64,000 bases of DNA from Massilia atriviolacea (GTDB lineage: Bacteria > Pseudomonadota > Gammaproteobacteria > Burkholderiales > Burkholderiaceae_D). The stretch is taken from NCBI RefSeq assembly GCF_003953935.1, contig NZ_RXLQ01000007.1, positions 286,920 to 350,919 of the forward strand. Reading direction: 5' to 3'. A program made the position numbers and the translations under genes. How positions within the stretch are numbered: the first letter of the stretch is position 1; each line of letters starts with the position of its first letter. The notes under the pieces were generated by a model. The model did no database searches and was not told the DNA's origin. It saw nothing but the letters and a program-made list of their open reading frames with translations. Shown here one piece after another: positions 33,456-41,268 of this stretch.

Positions 33456-34763
33456 ATGCGCATTTTGCTGACAGGAGCGAGCGGGTTTATCGGCAGGCAT
33501 GTGCTGAACGTGTTGCTGGCCGAGGGGTATTACGTGGTGGCCGCCGTGCGCAAGCCGCCCGCCGCCAGCACGCGCCCGCGCCTGAGCTACATCGAGGCCG
33601 ATTTTGCCAAGGATACCGACAAATCGGCCTGGCTGGCGCGCCTGGACGGCATCGACGTGGTGATCAACACGGTCGGCATTTTCCGCGAGCATGGCAAGCA
33701 GACCTTCGCCACCATCCACAGCGATACGCCGCGCGTGCTGTTCGCCGCCTGCGTCGAGTCGGACGATGTGCGCATGGTGATCCAGCTGTCCGCGCTGGGC
33801 GCCGACCAGCAGGCCGACACCGCCTATCACCTGAGCAAGAAGGCGGCCGACGATTACCTGGCCCTGCTGCCGCTGCGCTCGGTCATCCTGCAGCCGTCCC
33901 TGGTGTACGGCAAGGATGGGGTGAGCGCGCGCGTGTTCCGCACCCTGGCCAGCATGCCGCTGTGCGCGCGCTTCGGCGACGCGCCGCAACTGGTGCAGCC
34001 GATCCACGTGGACGATGTGGCCTGCGCCATCGCCAGCCTGGTGCGGCGCCCGCTGCCGGTCGGGCCGGCCGGCGCCACGGCCCAGCGCATCCCCCTGGTC
34101 GGCCAGACCGCCCTGCCGTTCACCGATTACCTGGCGGCCTTGCGCAGCGGCCTCGGCCTGGGCAAGCTGCGCGTGCTGCGCTTGCCGGCCTGGTGCGGCA
34201 AGCTGCTGGCGGGACTGGGACGGCTGGTGCCGGGCAGCCTGCTCAACCGCGATTCCTTGCGCATGCTCGACCGTGGCAGCAGCGCCGATCCGGGCATGAC
34301 GATGCGCCTGATCGGGCGCCTGCCGCGCGCCATTGCCAGCTTCATCGACGACCCTGCCGCCGAGCGCATGCAGGCCAAGCTGCACTGGCTGATGCCGGTG
34401 CTGCGCGTGTCGATCGCGGCGGTGTGGATCGCCACGGCGGCGGTGTCGGCCGGGCTGTACCCGGTCGAGCAAAGTTATCAGTTGCTGGAACGCACAGGCG
34501 TGCCGCCCCAGCTGCAGCCGCTGATGCTGTACGGCGCCTGCGCGCTCGACCTGCTGATCGGGATCGGCATCCTGACGCTCAAGCGGCGCCGCTGGCTGTG
34601 GGGCGCGCAATTGCTGCTGATCGGCTTCTACACGCTGGCGATCGCCTTCAGGCTGCCGGAATTCCTGCTGCACCCCTACGGTCCGCTGAGCAAGAACCTG
34701 CCGATGCTGGCGGCCATCTGGCTGCTGTTCGAGCTTGAAGAAAAGAAACCTGAGGAAAAATAA
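33456..34763 (+). CDS. NAD-dependent epimerase/dehydratase (SDR) with C-terminal DoxX-like membrane part
   Basis: 435 residues. The N-terminal half is an extended SDR: Rossmann motif ILLTGASGFIGRH, then DVVINTVGIFREHGKQTF and YHLSKKAADDYLA (the YxxxK is imperfect: YHLSK). The C-terminal about 130 residues have four membrane segments (WLMPVLRVSIAAVWIATAAVSAGLYP and LYGACALDLLIGIGIL), a DoxX-like unit. This architecture is found in predicted membrane-tethered oxidoreductases. The stop overlaps the next start by 1 nt, so it is operonic with the DUF2269 gene. Confidence 0.88.
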   Translation: MRILLTGASGFIGRHVLNVLLAEGYYVVAAVRKPPAASTRPRLSYIEADFAKDTDKSAWLARLDGIDVVINTVGIFREHGKQTFATIHSDTPRVLFAACVESDDVRMVIQLSALGADQQADTAYHLSKKAADDYLALLPLRSVILQPSLVYGKDGVSARVFRTLASMPLCARFGDAPQLVQPIHVDDVACAIASLVRRPLPVGPAGATAQRIPLVGQTALPFTDYLAALRSGLGLGKLRVLRLPAWCGKLLAGLGRLVPGSLLNRDSLRMLDRGSSADPGMTMRLIGRLPRAIASFIDDPAAERMQAKLHWLMPVLRVSIAAVWIATAAVSAGLYPVEQSYQLLERTGVPPQLQPLMLYGACALDLLIGIGILTLKRRRWLWGAQLLLIGFYTLAIAFRLPEFLLHPYGPLSKNLPMLAAIWLLFELEEKKPEEK

Positions 34764-35227
34764 TGGACTACCTGATCGTCAAATGGCTGCACATCCTGTC
34801 GTCGACCTTTTTGTTCGGCACCGGCATCGGCTCGGCCTTCTACATGCTGTTCACCAGCCTGAGCCGTGATGTGCGGGCGATCGCCGTGGTCAGCCGCCAT
34901 GTGGTGCTGGCCGACTGGATCTTTACCACCACCACCATCATCGTCCAGCCGCTCACCGGCCTGTATATGATCCACCTGGCCGGCTTTGCGTGGACCAGCG
35001 CCTGGATCGTGTGGTCGATCGGCCTGTATTTCTTTGCCGGCGCCTGCTGGCTGCCGGTGGTGTGGATGCAGCTGCGCATGCGCGACATGGCCCAGGTAGC
35101 CGCGCGCGACAGCACCGAGTTGCCGCCGCTCTACTGGCGCTACCTGCGCTGGTGGGTGGCGCTGGGGATTCCGGCGTTTTTCGCGCTGGTGATCGTGTTC
35201 TGGCTGATGGTGGCCAAGCCCGCATGA
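34763..35227 (+). CDS. DUF2269 family membrane protein
   Basis: 154 residues, four membrane segments (YLIVKWLHILSSTFLFGTGIGSAF; FTTTTIIVQPLTGLYMIHLAG; IVWSIGLYFFAGACWLPVVWM; WWVALGIPAFFALVIVFWLMVA). WLHILSSTFLFGTG is the DUF2269 signature. Function unknown. Coupled to the epimerase gene (1-nt overlap) and to the next gene (ATGA). Confidence 0.88.
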   Translation: MDYLIVKWLHILSSTFLFGTGIGSAFYMLFTSLSRDVRAIAVVSRHVVLADWIFTTTTIIVQPLTGLYMIHLAGFAWTSAWIVWSIGLYFFAGACWLPVVWMQLRMRDMAQVAARDSTELPPLYWRYLRWWVALGIPAFFALVIVFWLMVAKPA

Positions 35228-35463
35228 GCGCGCCCATGATCCCGTACGCCAACCTGGCGGGCGACTCCGGGGTCGAGGCCTACCGCCCTGGTGTGCGCCG
35301 GATCACCGTGCAATTCGTCGGCGGCGCCCAGTATGTCTACACCTATGCCAGCGCCGGCCAGGAACATGTGGAGCGGATGACACTGCTGGCGCAGGCGGGA
35401 CGCGGACTGGCCACCTACATCAGCCGGCACGCGCACGACGCGTGGGCCAGCAAGCGGCCTTAG
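35224..35463 (+). CDS. KTSC-like small protein
   Basis: 79 residues. RRITVQFVGGAQYVYTYASAGQEHVERMTLLAQAGRGLATYISRH matches small cytoplasmic KTSC-type proteins of unknown role. Start overlaps the DUF2269 stop. Its end overlaps the stop of the convergent kinase gene by 4 bp. Confidence 0.75.
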   Translation: MSAPMIPYANLAGDSGVEAYRPGVRRITVQFVGGAQYVYTYASAGQEHVERMTLLAQAGRGLATYISRHAHDAWASKRP

Positions 35464-36893
35464 ACCGGCAAGCGCACGCGGAAACAGCAGCCGCCCGGCT
35501 CGCCCGGCAGGCAGCGCACCTCGCCGCCGTGATGGCGCGCAATCTGGCGCACCAGCGACAAGCCCAGGCCGACGCCGCCGGCCGCTTCGCTCGCGCCCGG
35601 CACCCGGTAGAAAGGCTCGAAGATGCGCTCGCGCTGCGCCTCGGGCACGCCGGGGCCGCTGTCGCAGATGTCGAGCACGATCGCCTCGTTGCCCTTGTTT
35701 CCCTTGTTTCCCTTGTTTCCCTCGCTTCCCTCGTATCCCCCGTTTCCCTCGTAGCGCAGGCTGGCGTGCACCTCGGTGCCGGCGCCGTAGCGCGCGGCGT
35801 TTTCCAGCAGGTTGCGCACCAGGCGCCGCAACAATTTGGCGTCGCCCGCCAGGCTGATCGGCTGCGCGTCGAACGTGGCCTTCAGGCGCGTGCATTCCTC
35901 GGCCACGATGGCGGCCAGGTCGACCTGCTCGTCGCGGCGCGCCAGGTCGGCGGTGGCGTCGAGCCGGCTGGCCAGCAGGACTTCGTCGATCAGCTGGTCG
36001 AGTTCGCCGATGTTGCGATTGAGTTCGTCGCGGATCGGCGGCGCCGCCTGGTCCTGCATCAGCTCGACCGCCATGCGGATCCGCGCCAGCGGCGAGCGCA
36101 GTTCGTGCGAGGCGTTGGCCAGCAGGCTCTTCTGCGAACCGACCAGCGCCTCGATGCGCGCCGCCGCCTGGTTGAAGCTGGTGGCCAGGCGCGCCACTTC
36201 ATCCTTGCCTTCCACCGCCACGCGGGTGCCGAGCTGGCCGCCGCCCCAGGTTTCCACGCTCGCCTGCAGGCGCTCGAGACGCCGCGTCAGGCGCCGCACC
36301 ACGGGATAGGCGGCGGCGGCGACCATCAGCGCGATCAGCAGCAGGATCGCGACCAGGCCGAGCGAGGCGCTCTTGCCGTAGGCGCGCTGGGCGACCAGCC
36401 AGCGCCCGTCGGGCAACTGCAGGGTGAACACGGCCATCGGCCCGAGCAGCATGCTGTCGCGCCGCGCTTGCGCCAGCGGCGGCAGCGGCTCGCCGGCGGC
36501 GGCGATCGGCGCGCCGTCGGCCTGGTGCAGCGCCAGGTTGGCTTGCAGGCGCCGGGTCCAGCGCGCCAGCACGGCCTGCTGGTCGGCAGGCGAGGCGCTG
36601 GCCGGCGGCAGGATGCTGGCCGCCACTTCGGCAAACGCCTCGTTGCTCGAACTCATGTGTTCCGGATCGTAGGCCCAGTGCACCAGGCCGAACAGGCAGA
36701 CCGCCAGCGCCAGGCTGACCAGCAGGGCCACGTAGATGCGCAGGTACAGGTGGTGCGCCATCGAAAAGCGCCGGCCGCGTTCGCCACGTCCGCGTTCCCG
36801 GCCGCGCTCGCGCTTCCAGCCGCGCGGTCCGCCCTGCCAGCCGTGCTCGCATCGCTGCTCGGCGCCATGCTGGCCGTGTTCGCGCCTACGCAT
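35460..36893 (-). CDS. CpxA-like sensor histidine kinase
   Basis: 477 residues. An Arg-rich cytoplasmic N-terminus, membrane segment (IYVALLVSLALAVCLFGLVHW), periplasmic sensor of about 115 residues, second membrane segment (LVAILLLIALMVAAAAYPVV), HAMP, HisKA with NASHELRSPLARIRM, and a HATPase domain (NLLENAARYG, DSGPGV, GVGLGLSLVRQI). Start chosen at ATG 36893 because AAGG precedes it and it overlaps the regulator stop by 8 bp. A 9-bp repeat puts an unusual Gly-Asn-Lys run in the ATP-binding domain (see 35685). Confidence 0.92.
   Translation of the reverse strand: MRRREHGQHGAEQRCEHGWQGGPRGWKRERGRERGRGERGRRFSMAHHLYLRIYVALLVSLALAVCLFGLVHWAYDPEHMSSSNEAFAEVAASILPPASASPADQQAVLARWTRRLQANLALHQADGAPIAAAGEPLPPLAQARRDSMLLGPMAVFTLQLPDGRWLVAQRAYGKSASLGLVAILLLIALMVAAAAYPVVRRLTRRLERLQASVETWGGGQLGTRVAVEGKDEVARLATSFNQAAARIEALVGSQKSLLANASHELRSPLARIRMAVELMQDQAAPPIRDELNRNIGELDQLIDEVLLASRLDATADLARRDEQVDLAAIVAEECTRLKATFDAQPISLAGDAKLLRRLVRNLLENAARYGAGTEVHASLRYEGNGGYEGSEGNKGNKGNKGNEAIVLDICDSGPGVPEAQRERIFEPFYRVPGASEAAGGVGLGLSLVRQIARHHGGEVRCLPGEPGGCCFRVRLPV
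35685..35756. repeat. 9-bp tandem repeat inside the kinase ATP-binding domain
   Basis: Eight 9-bp units; three are identical CTTGTTTCC on the plus strand. On the coding strand they give GNG-GYE-GSE-GNK-GNK-GNK-GNE. They lie between the strand ending SLRYE and the DICDSGPGV G1 box, so the insertion sits in a loop. Confidence 0.8.
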
Positions 36894-37590
36894 CCTGCAC
36901 CTTGGCGAACACATAGCCGGCGCCGCGCACGGTGATGATGCGCTTGGGCTGCTTGGGATCGTCCTCGATGGCCTGGCGCAGGCGTCCGATATGCACGTCG
37001 ATCGAGCGGTCGAACGGTTCCAGCGACTCGCCCTTGACGGCGTCGACCAGGTGTTCGCGCGAGAGCACCCGACCGGCGCTGGCCGCCAGCGCCAGCAGCA
37101 GGTCGAACTGGTACGAGGTCAGGCTGCGCGCCTGGCCGTCGACCGTCACCCGGCGCGCGCCGGTATCGATCAGCAGGCGGCCGAACTGGCGCAGGCCGCT
37201 ATCGAGCCCGGCCAGCTGCGGACGGCGCAGCACGGCGCGCAGGCGCGCCAGCAGTTCGCGCGGCTCGAAGGGCTTGGGCAGGTAGTCGTCGGCGCCCAGT
37301 TCGAGCCCGACCACGCGGTCGAAGGGATCGCCCTTGGCGGTGAGCATGACGATCGGCACCGAGGCCAGCGGCGCGCCGAGGGCGCGGATGCGCCGGCACA
37401 CGTCGAGGCCGTCGGCGTCGGGCAGCATCAGGTCGAGCAGGACCAGCGCCGGGGGGCTCGCTTCGAGCTCGGCCAGGCCGGCGGCGGCGCTGGCGGCGTG
37501 CGCCACCTCGTAGCCGTTCTGGCGCAGGTAGGTGACGACCATGCCGGCCAGGCGCTCGTCGTCTTCAATCATCAAAATACGCGGAAGCAT
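36886..37590 (-). CDS. CpxR-like OmpR-family response regulator
   Basis: 234 residues. Receiver: ILMIEDDERLAGMVVTYLRQNGYEV with phospho-acceptor in VLLDLMLPDADGLDV and switch VIMLTAKGDP / LGADDYLPKPF. C-terminal winged HTH: LTSYQFDLLLALAASAGRVLSREHLVDAVKG...DRSIDVHIGRLRQAIEDDPKQPKRIITVRGAGYVF. Closely CpxR-like. It stands 73 bp after the Spy-like gene, and a CpxR box occurs upstream of that gene. Confidence 0.93.
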   Translation of the reverse strand: MLPRILMIEDDERLAGMVVTYLRQNGYEVAHAASAAAGLAELEASPPALVLLDLMLPDADGLDVCRRIRALGAPLASVPIVMLTAKGDPFDRVVGLELGADDYLPKPFEPRELLARLRAVLRRPQLAGLDSGLRQFGRLLIDTGARRVTVDGQARSLTSYQFDLLLALAASAGRVLSREHLVDAVKGESLEPFDRSIDVHIGRLRQAIEDDPKQPKRIITVRGAGYVFAKVQDA

Positions 37591-37663
37591 GTCGGCGCTG
37601 ACTTGTCGTCCAAAGTGTCGGAAGGCCCAAGGATACATGGCTGGAGGGAATCGGTGGCGGCGC

Positions 37664-38212
37664 TCATTGCATGCGTTTTTTCATGTGCGCGGCGAAACGC
37701 AGGCGCTGCTCGGGCGTGAGCACCTCGGCCGCGTCTTCCACCGCCGCCAGGATGCGCTTGCTGACCAGGTCGACCCGCTCGACTTCCTGCACGCGCAACT
37801 GTTCCAGCGCGCCCCGGTCGATGGCCGGCGCCGCCAGGAGCTCGTGGGCCCTGGCGTGGCTGGCCTTGAAGTCGCGGTGCAGCGGTTGCAGGTCGGCAAA
37901 GGCGGACTTGGCGATGGCCGCCAGGCGCGCCTTTTGCTCGGCCGTGCCGTCGCTGAGCAGGTGCTCGACCATTTTGTCGATGTGCTTGCCGGCGGTGGCC
38001 GGGTCCATGCTGGCGAAGTGGCCGCGCTGGCCGTGCATGCCGCGTCCTTCGCCGGCGAAGCTGGCGCCGGCCAGGCTGATGGCGCCGGCGGCCAGGCCGA
38101 GGGCGGCGCCGACCAGCCAGCGCCGTCCGCGCCGCTGCGGTCCGTGGCCGTGGCTGCCTTCGTGGTCGTGCTGATGATGGTGGTGGTGGTGACCGTGTTT
38201 GTTCGGATTCAT
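37664..38212 (-). CDS. Spy/CpxP-like periplasmic chaperone with His-rich N-terminus
   Basis: 182 residues. The extreme N-terminus MNPNKHGHHHHHHQHDHEG is followed by a membrane segment (WLVGAALGLAAGAISLAGA), and then the Spy/CpxP domain with LTPEQRLRFAAHM (the LTxxQ motif). CpxP binds and restrains CpxA in known systems. The His-rich cytoplasmic or membrane-proximal tag could bind Zn, Ni or Cu. First gene of the Cpx-like operon. Confidence 0.88.
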   Translation of the reverse strand: MNPNKHGHHHHHHQHDHEGSHGHGPQRRGRRWLVGAALGLAAGAISLAGASFAGEGRGMHGQRGHFASMDPATAGKHIDKMVEHLLSDGTAEQKARLAAIAKSAFADLQPLHRDFKASHARAHELLAAPAIDRGALEQLRVQEVERVDLVSKRILAAVEDAAEVLTPEQRLRFAAHMKKRMQ

Positions 38213-38297
38213 GTCGTGCCCTTTCGTGGGGCGGCGCCGGACTGGCTCCGCATGCTTGTACTGTAGGCGGCGGGCCTGTCCGCTTCATGTGTGGGCG

Positions 38298-38312
38298 GTA
38301 AAGTTTTGTAAA
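38298..38312 (+). promoter_or_regulatory. CpxR-type box GTAAA-N5-GTAAA
   Basis: Exact direct repeat with 5-bp spacing, as in the CpxR recognition sequence. It is 86 bp upstream of the Spy-like start and 65 bp upstream of arsR. Confidence 0.6.
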
Positions 38313-38320
38313 GCGGGTGC

Positions 38321-38349
38321 TTGCACGCTTTCGCTATTGCCCATACGAT
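38321..38349 (+). promoter_or_regulatory. sigma-70 promoter for the ArsR-family gene
   Basis: TTGCAC, 17-bp spacer, TACGAT; the ATG is 28 bp further on, with GAGG between. Confidence 0.55.
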
Positions 38350-38376
38350 GGAAATCCCCACGATCGAGGTTCGCAC

Positions 38377-38709
38377 ATGGAAAACAAGAATGCACTGGCG
38401 GCACTGGCCGCGCTGGCCCAGGAGTCGCGCCTGGCGGTGTTCCGCCTGTTGATCGAGGCCGGCCCGGGCGGCATGTCGCCGGGCCAGATCGGCGAGCGGC
38501 TGGGCCTGCCGCCATCGTCGCTCTCGTTTCACCTGAAGGAACTGACCCACGCGCAACTGATCGCGCCGACCCAGCACGGGCGTTCCCTGATTTACGCGGC
38601 GCAAATGCCGACCATGAACGCCCTGATCGGCTTCCTGACCGAGAACTGCTGCGGCGGCAATCCCTGCGGCCCCGCAGCCGCGCCGCTACCGGCGGCAACG
38701 CTGCCGTAG
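38377..38709 (+). CDS. ArsR-family transcriptional regulator
   Basis: 110 residues. Winged HTH: ALAQESRLAVFRLLIEAGPGGMSPGQIGERLGLPPSSLSFHLKELTHAQLI. The C-terminus has Cys residues (ENCCGGNPCGP) that could form a metal or metalloid site, as in arsenic-sensing members. No arsB, arsC or other target gene follows it here. Divergent from the Cpx-like operon. Confidence 0.92.
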   Translation: MENKNALAALAALAQESRLAVFRLLIEAGPGGMSPGQIGERLGLPPSSLSFHLKELTHAQLIAPTQHGRSLIYAAQMPTMNALIGFLTENCCGGNPCGPAAAPLPAATLP

Positions 38710-38771
38710 TAACATCTGCTTACATATTGACATTCAGTTAAAAATTCCGAAGGTGAGATGGCGAACAGTGT

Positions 38772-38788
38772 TGCCTAATATATAGGCA
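38772..38788. promoter_or_regulatory. inverted repeat TGCCTA-ATATA-TAGGCA
   Basis: Perfect 6-bp arms in the AT-rich gap upstream of the small gene at 38824. The left part (TTGCCTAATATA) nearly matches a stretch in the hup 5' region (28584-28595). Confidence 0.35.
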
Positions 38789-38823
38789 TACCCTGAATGC
38801 AAGAATGTTAATACGGGCAGTAC

Positions 38824-39048
38824 ATGAGCTACCGGGGCACCAGGGACCGCAAGGCCTATGGCATGGCGCGCATGGTCAAGGCCATCGATCGCGCCATCGA
38901 TTCATCGTCGGATGAGGAGAAGGCGCGGGCCGCGCGCTGGGCCTCGGCATGGGGCGCCATCAGCGGGATTCACTCGCGCGGGATCCGCCTGCGCCGCACC
39001 GATCTGTTCAAGCAGCGGCCGCGCAGGAAGACCGCTTCCAGCGCCTGA
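38824..39048 (+). CDS. small hypothetical protein
   Basis: 74 residues, basic: KAIDRAIDSSSDEEKARAARWASAWGAISGIHSRGIRLRRTDLF. Preceded by AT-rich sequence with an inverted repeat, and its codon use looks normal for the region. No family recognised. The mixture of acidic and basic short helices resembles small nucleic-acid-associated proteins, but this is speculative. Confidence 0.5.
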   Translation: MSYRGTRDRKAYGMARMVKAIDRAIDSSSDEEKARAARWASAWGAISGIHSRGIRLRRTDLFKQRPRRKTASSA

Positions 39049-39081
39049 GGTGCGCGGCCGGCAAGGCGCGGCCAGGCAGAA

Positions 39082-39993
39082 TCAGGCGCGGCCGAACGCC
39101 GCCATGACCACCTTCGTCGCCGCCGCCAGGATCTCGCTGTTGGCCTTGGCCTGCGGATCGGCCTGCGTGTAGTACAGCGCCAGCACCACCGGCGCGCCCT
39201 GCGGCGGAAACACGATGCCGATATCGTTACTCGAGCCATACGCCCCGGTCCCGGTCTTGTCCGCCACTGCCCAGCCGGCCGGCACGCCCGCGCGGATGCG
39301 GGTATCGCCGGTGGTATTACCGCGCATCCAGTTCTGCAACTGGTCGCGCTGCGCCGCGGGCAAGCCGTCGTCCAGCGCCACGCGGCGCAGCAGGCTCGCC
39401 ATCGCCGCCGGGGTGCTGGTGTCGCGCGGGTCGCCCGGGATCGCTGTGTTGAGCTCGGTTTCCCAACGGTCCAGGCGGAACACGGTGTCGCCCACGCTGC
39501 GCGCAAAGCCGGTGACGCCGTCCGGGCCGCCGATCAGCTTCATCAGCAGGTTGGCGGCGGCGTTGTCGCTGTACTGGATGGTGGCGGCGCACAGTTCGCC
39601 GATGGTCATGCCAGCGTCCACGTGCTTTTCGGTGAGCGGCGAGTAGCTCACCAGGTCCGCCTTGCCGTAGCGCACGCGCTGGTCCAGCCAGCCTGGCACG
39701 TTCTTGCCGTGCGCGAGGATGGCGGCGGCGGCGATCGCCTTGAAGGTGCTGCACATCGGAAAGCGCTGGTCGGCGCGGTGGCCGAGCCGGCGCCCGTCGC
39801 CGGTATCGATGGCGTCCACGCCCAGGCGCCCGCCGGCGGCCGTCTCCAGTGCGGCCAGGCGCGCCTGCGCCTCGGACCGGGCGGCGCCGGCGCCGGCGCC
39901 GGGAGCGGTGGCGCAGGCCGCCAGCAGCGGCGCGCAGGCGCCGGCGATCAACAGGGTACGGCGGCGCGGGGAAAAGGACAGCGAAGAAGTCAT
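39082..39993 (-). CDS. class A beta-lactamase, probable Tat/lipoprotein export
   Basis: 303 residues. Active-site motifs: CSTFK (S70-x-x-K), YSDN (S130-D-N), ETELN (E166-x-x-x-N170) and DKTGTG (K234-T-G). All class A landmarks are present, so it should hydrolyse beta-lactams in the periplasm. The signal has twin arginines (SPRRRTLLIAG) and a lipobox (LLAACATAP), so a Tat-exported lipoprotein is likely. Chromosomal class A enzymes are common in environmental betaproteobacteria. No ampR-like regulator is adjacent. Start at ATG 39993; an earlier ATG would add a long, unlikely N-terminus. Confidence 0.95.
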   Translation of the reverse strand: MTSSLSFSPRRRTLLIAGACAPLLAACATAPGAGAGAARSEAQARLAALETAAGGRLGVDAIDTGDGRRLGHRADQRFPMCSTFKAIAAAAILAHGKNVPGWLDQRVRYGKADLVSYSPLTEKHVDAGMTIGELCAATIQYSDNAAANLLMKLIGGPDGVTGFARSVGDTVFRLDRWETELNTAIPGDPRDTSTPAAMASLLRRVALDDGLPAAQRDQLQNWMRGNTTGDTRIRAGVPAGWAVADKTGTGAYGSSNDIGIVFPPQGAPVVLALYYTQADPQAKANSEILAAATKVVMAAFGRA

Positions 39994-40169
39994 GGCGGCT
40001 TTCTGTTCGGAGGGTGGACGGCACGGTGTTGTATAGCCGCCATTCTCCACCATGCCTTGTCCCACCTCAACCATTGTCGTGTGGAAATATGGTCTTCTGT
40101 GGACTCCCCAACGTCGCTTGCGCACGGTGCGCAGGGTCGCCGGGCTGTTCACAGAAAAGGAAACTCCCG

Positions 40170-41249
40170 ATGAACACCGAATCGTTCCGCCTGACTATTT
40201 TCCATAAGCTGGTGATGACCTTGCTGGCAGTGGCGCTGATTCCCCTGATCGGCGTGTGGTACGCGGGCAGCAGCCAGGCGCGCGCCGATGCGACGGCCAA
40301 CATTTCCCAGCAACTGGTCATGACCGCCAGCGGCATCGCCAACGGCATCACCAGCTGGGACGAGGCGAATGTGCGCGCGCTCCAGCAGAACGCCAGGCTG
40401 GACGATATCCGCAGCATGGACCCGGCGCGCCAGACCCCGGTCCTGCGCGCCATGGGCGAGAGCTACGACTGGGCCTTCGTGGTGTTTACCATCGAGCCGA
40501 CCGGGGAGAACATCGCGCGCAGCGACGACAAGCCGATGGCCCGCTTCGGCGAGCGCAGCTATTTCCAGGCCGCCATGAAAGGCGCGCCGTCGAGCCGCCA
40601 GGTGCTGATCAGCAAATCGACCAGCCGCCCCGCGCTGACGGTCGCCGTGCCGGTCAGGAACGCCATGGGCAGCACGGTCGGCGTGCTGGCCATGGCCATG
40701 AAGCTGGACGATATTTCCAAGGTCATCAAGGACACCCGCATCGGCGAGACCGGTTACGCGATCCTGCTCGACGCCGACAACAAGGTGATCGCCTCGGGCC
40801 GTCCCGACCAGTCCACCGACGCGGTGCAGGACATGGCCAGCTATCCGGCCCTGAAGGTGGACGGCATCGCCGACCAGCCGACCGTGTACGCGGCGGGCGG
40901 GAAGCGCATGGTCGGCTACGCGCGCACGTTGCCGCAGGGCTGGACTTTGCTGGTGGAACAGGACTACGCCGAAGCCTACGCTTCGCTGGACCGCCTGGAG
41001 ACCGGCGCGCGCGCCCTGATCGTGCTGACCGCCGCCCTGGTGGTGGGGGTGGCGGCCTTCCTGGCCAAGCAATTGACGATGCCGATCAACCAGCTGATCG
41101 TGGTCGCCGAACAGCTGAGCAAGGGCGAGTTCACGGAATCGATACCGGGCACCGCGCGCGGCGACGAGATCGGTTCGCTGGCGCGCGCCATCGAACGGCT
41201 GGGGATCAGCATCCAGATGGCCATCAGCCGCCTGAGCCGCAGGGCATGA
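40170..41249 (+). CDS. Cache-HAMP membrane protein lacking an output domain
   Basis: 359 residues. N-terminal membrane segment (FHKLVMTLLAVALIPLIGVWY), periplasmic dCache-type domain (about 35-285: VMTASGIANGITSWDEANVR, SYFQAAMKGAPSSRQVLISKSTSRPALTVAVPV, DDISKVIKDTRIGETGYAILLDADNKVIASG), second membrane segment (ALIVLTAALVVGVAAFLA), HAMP (about 310-350), and then it stops. There is no kinase, GGDEF or methyl-accepting domain. The partner may be the next gene (20-bp gap). Confidence 0.85.
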   Translation: MNTESFRLTIFHKLVMTLLAVALIPLIGVWYAGSSQARADATANISQQLVMTASGIANGITSWDEANVRALQQNARLDDIRSMDPARQTPVLRAMGESYDWAFVVFTIEPTGENIARSDDKPMARFGERSYFQAAMKGAPSSRQVLISKSTSRPALTVAVPVRNAMGSTVGVLAMAMKLDDISKVIKDTRIGETGYAILLDADNKVIASGRPDQSTDAVQDMASYPALKVDGIADQPTVYAAGGKRMVGYARTLPQGWTLLVEQDYAEAYASLDRLETGARALIVLTAALVVGVAAFLAKQLTMPINQLIVVAEQLSKGEFTESIPGTARGDEIGSLARAIERLGISIQMAISRLSRRA

Positions 41250-41268
41250 GGGATCCGGGGAGAACGCC

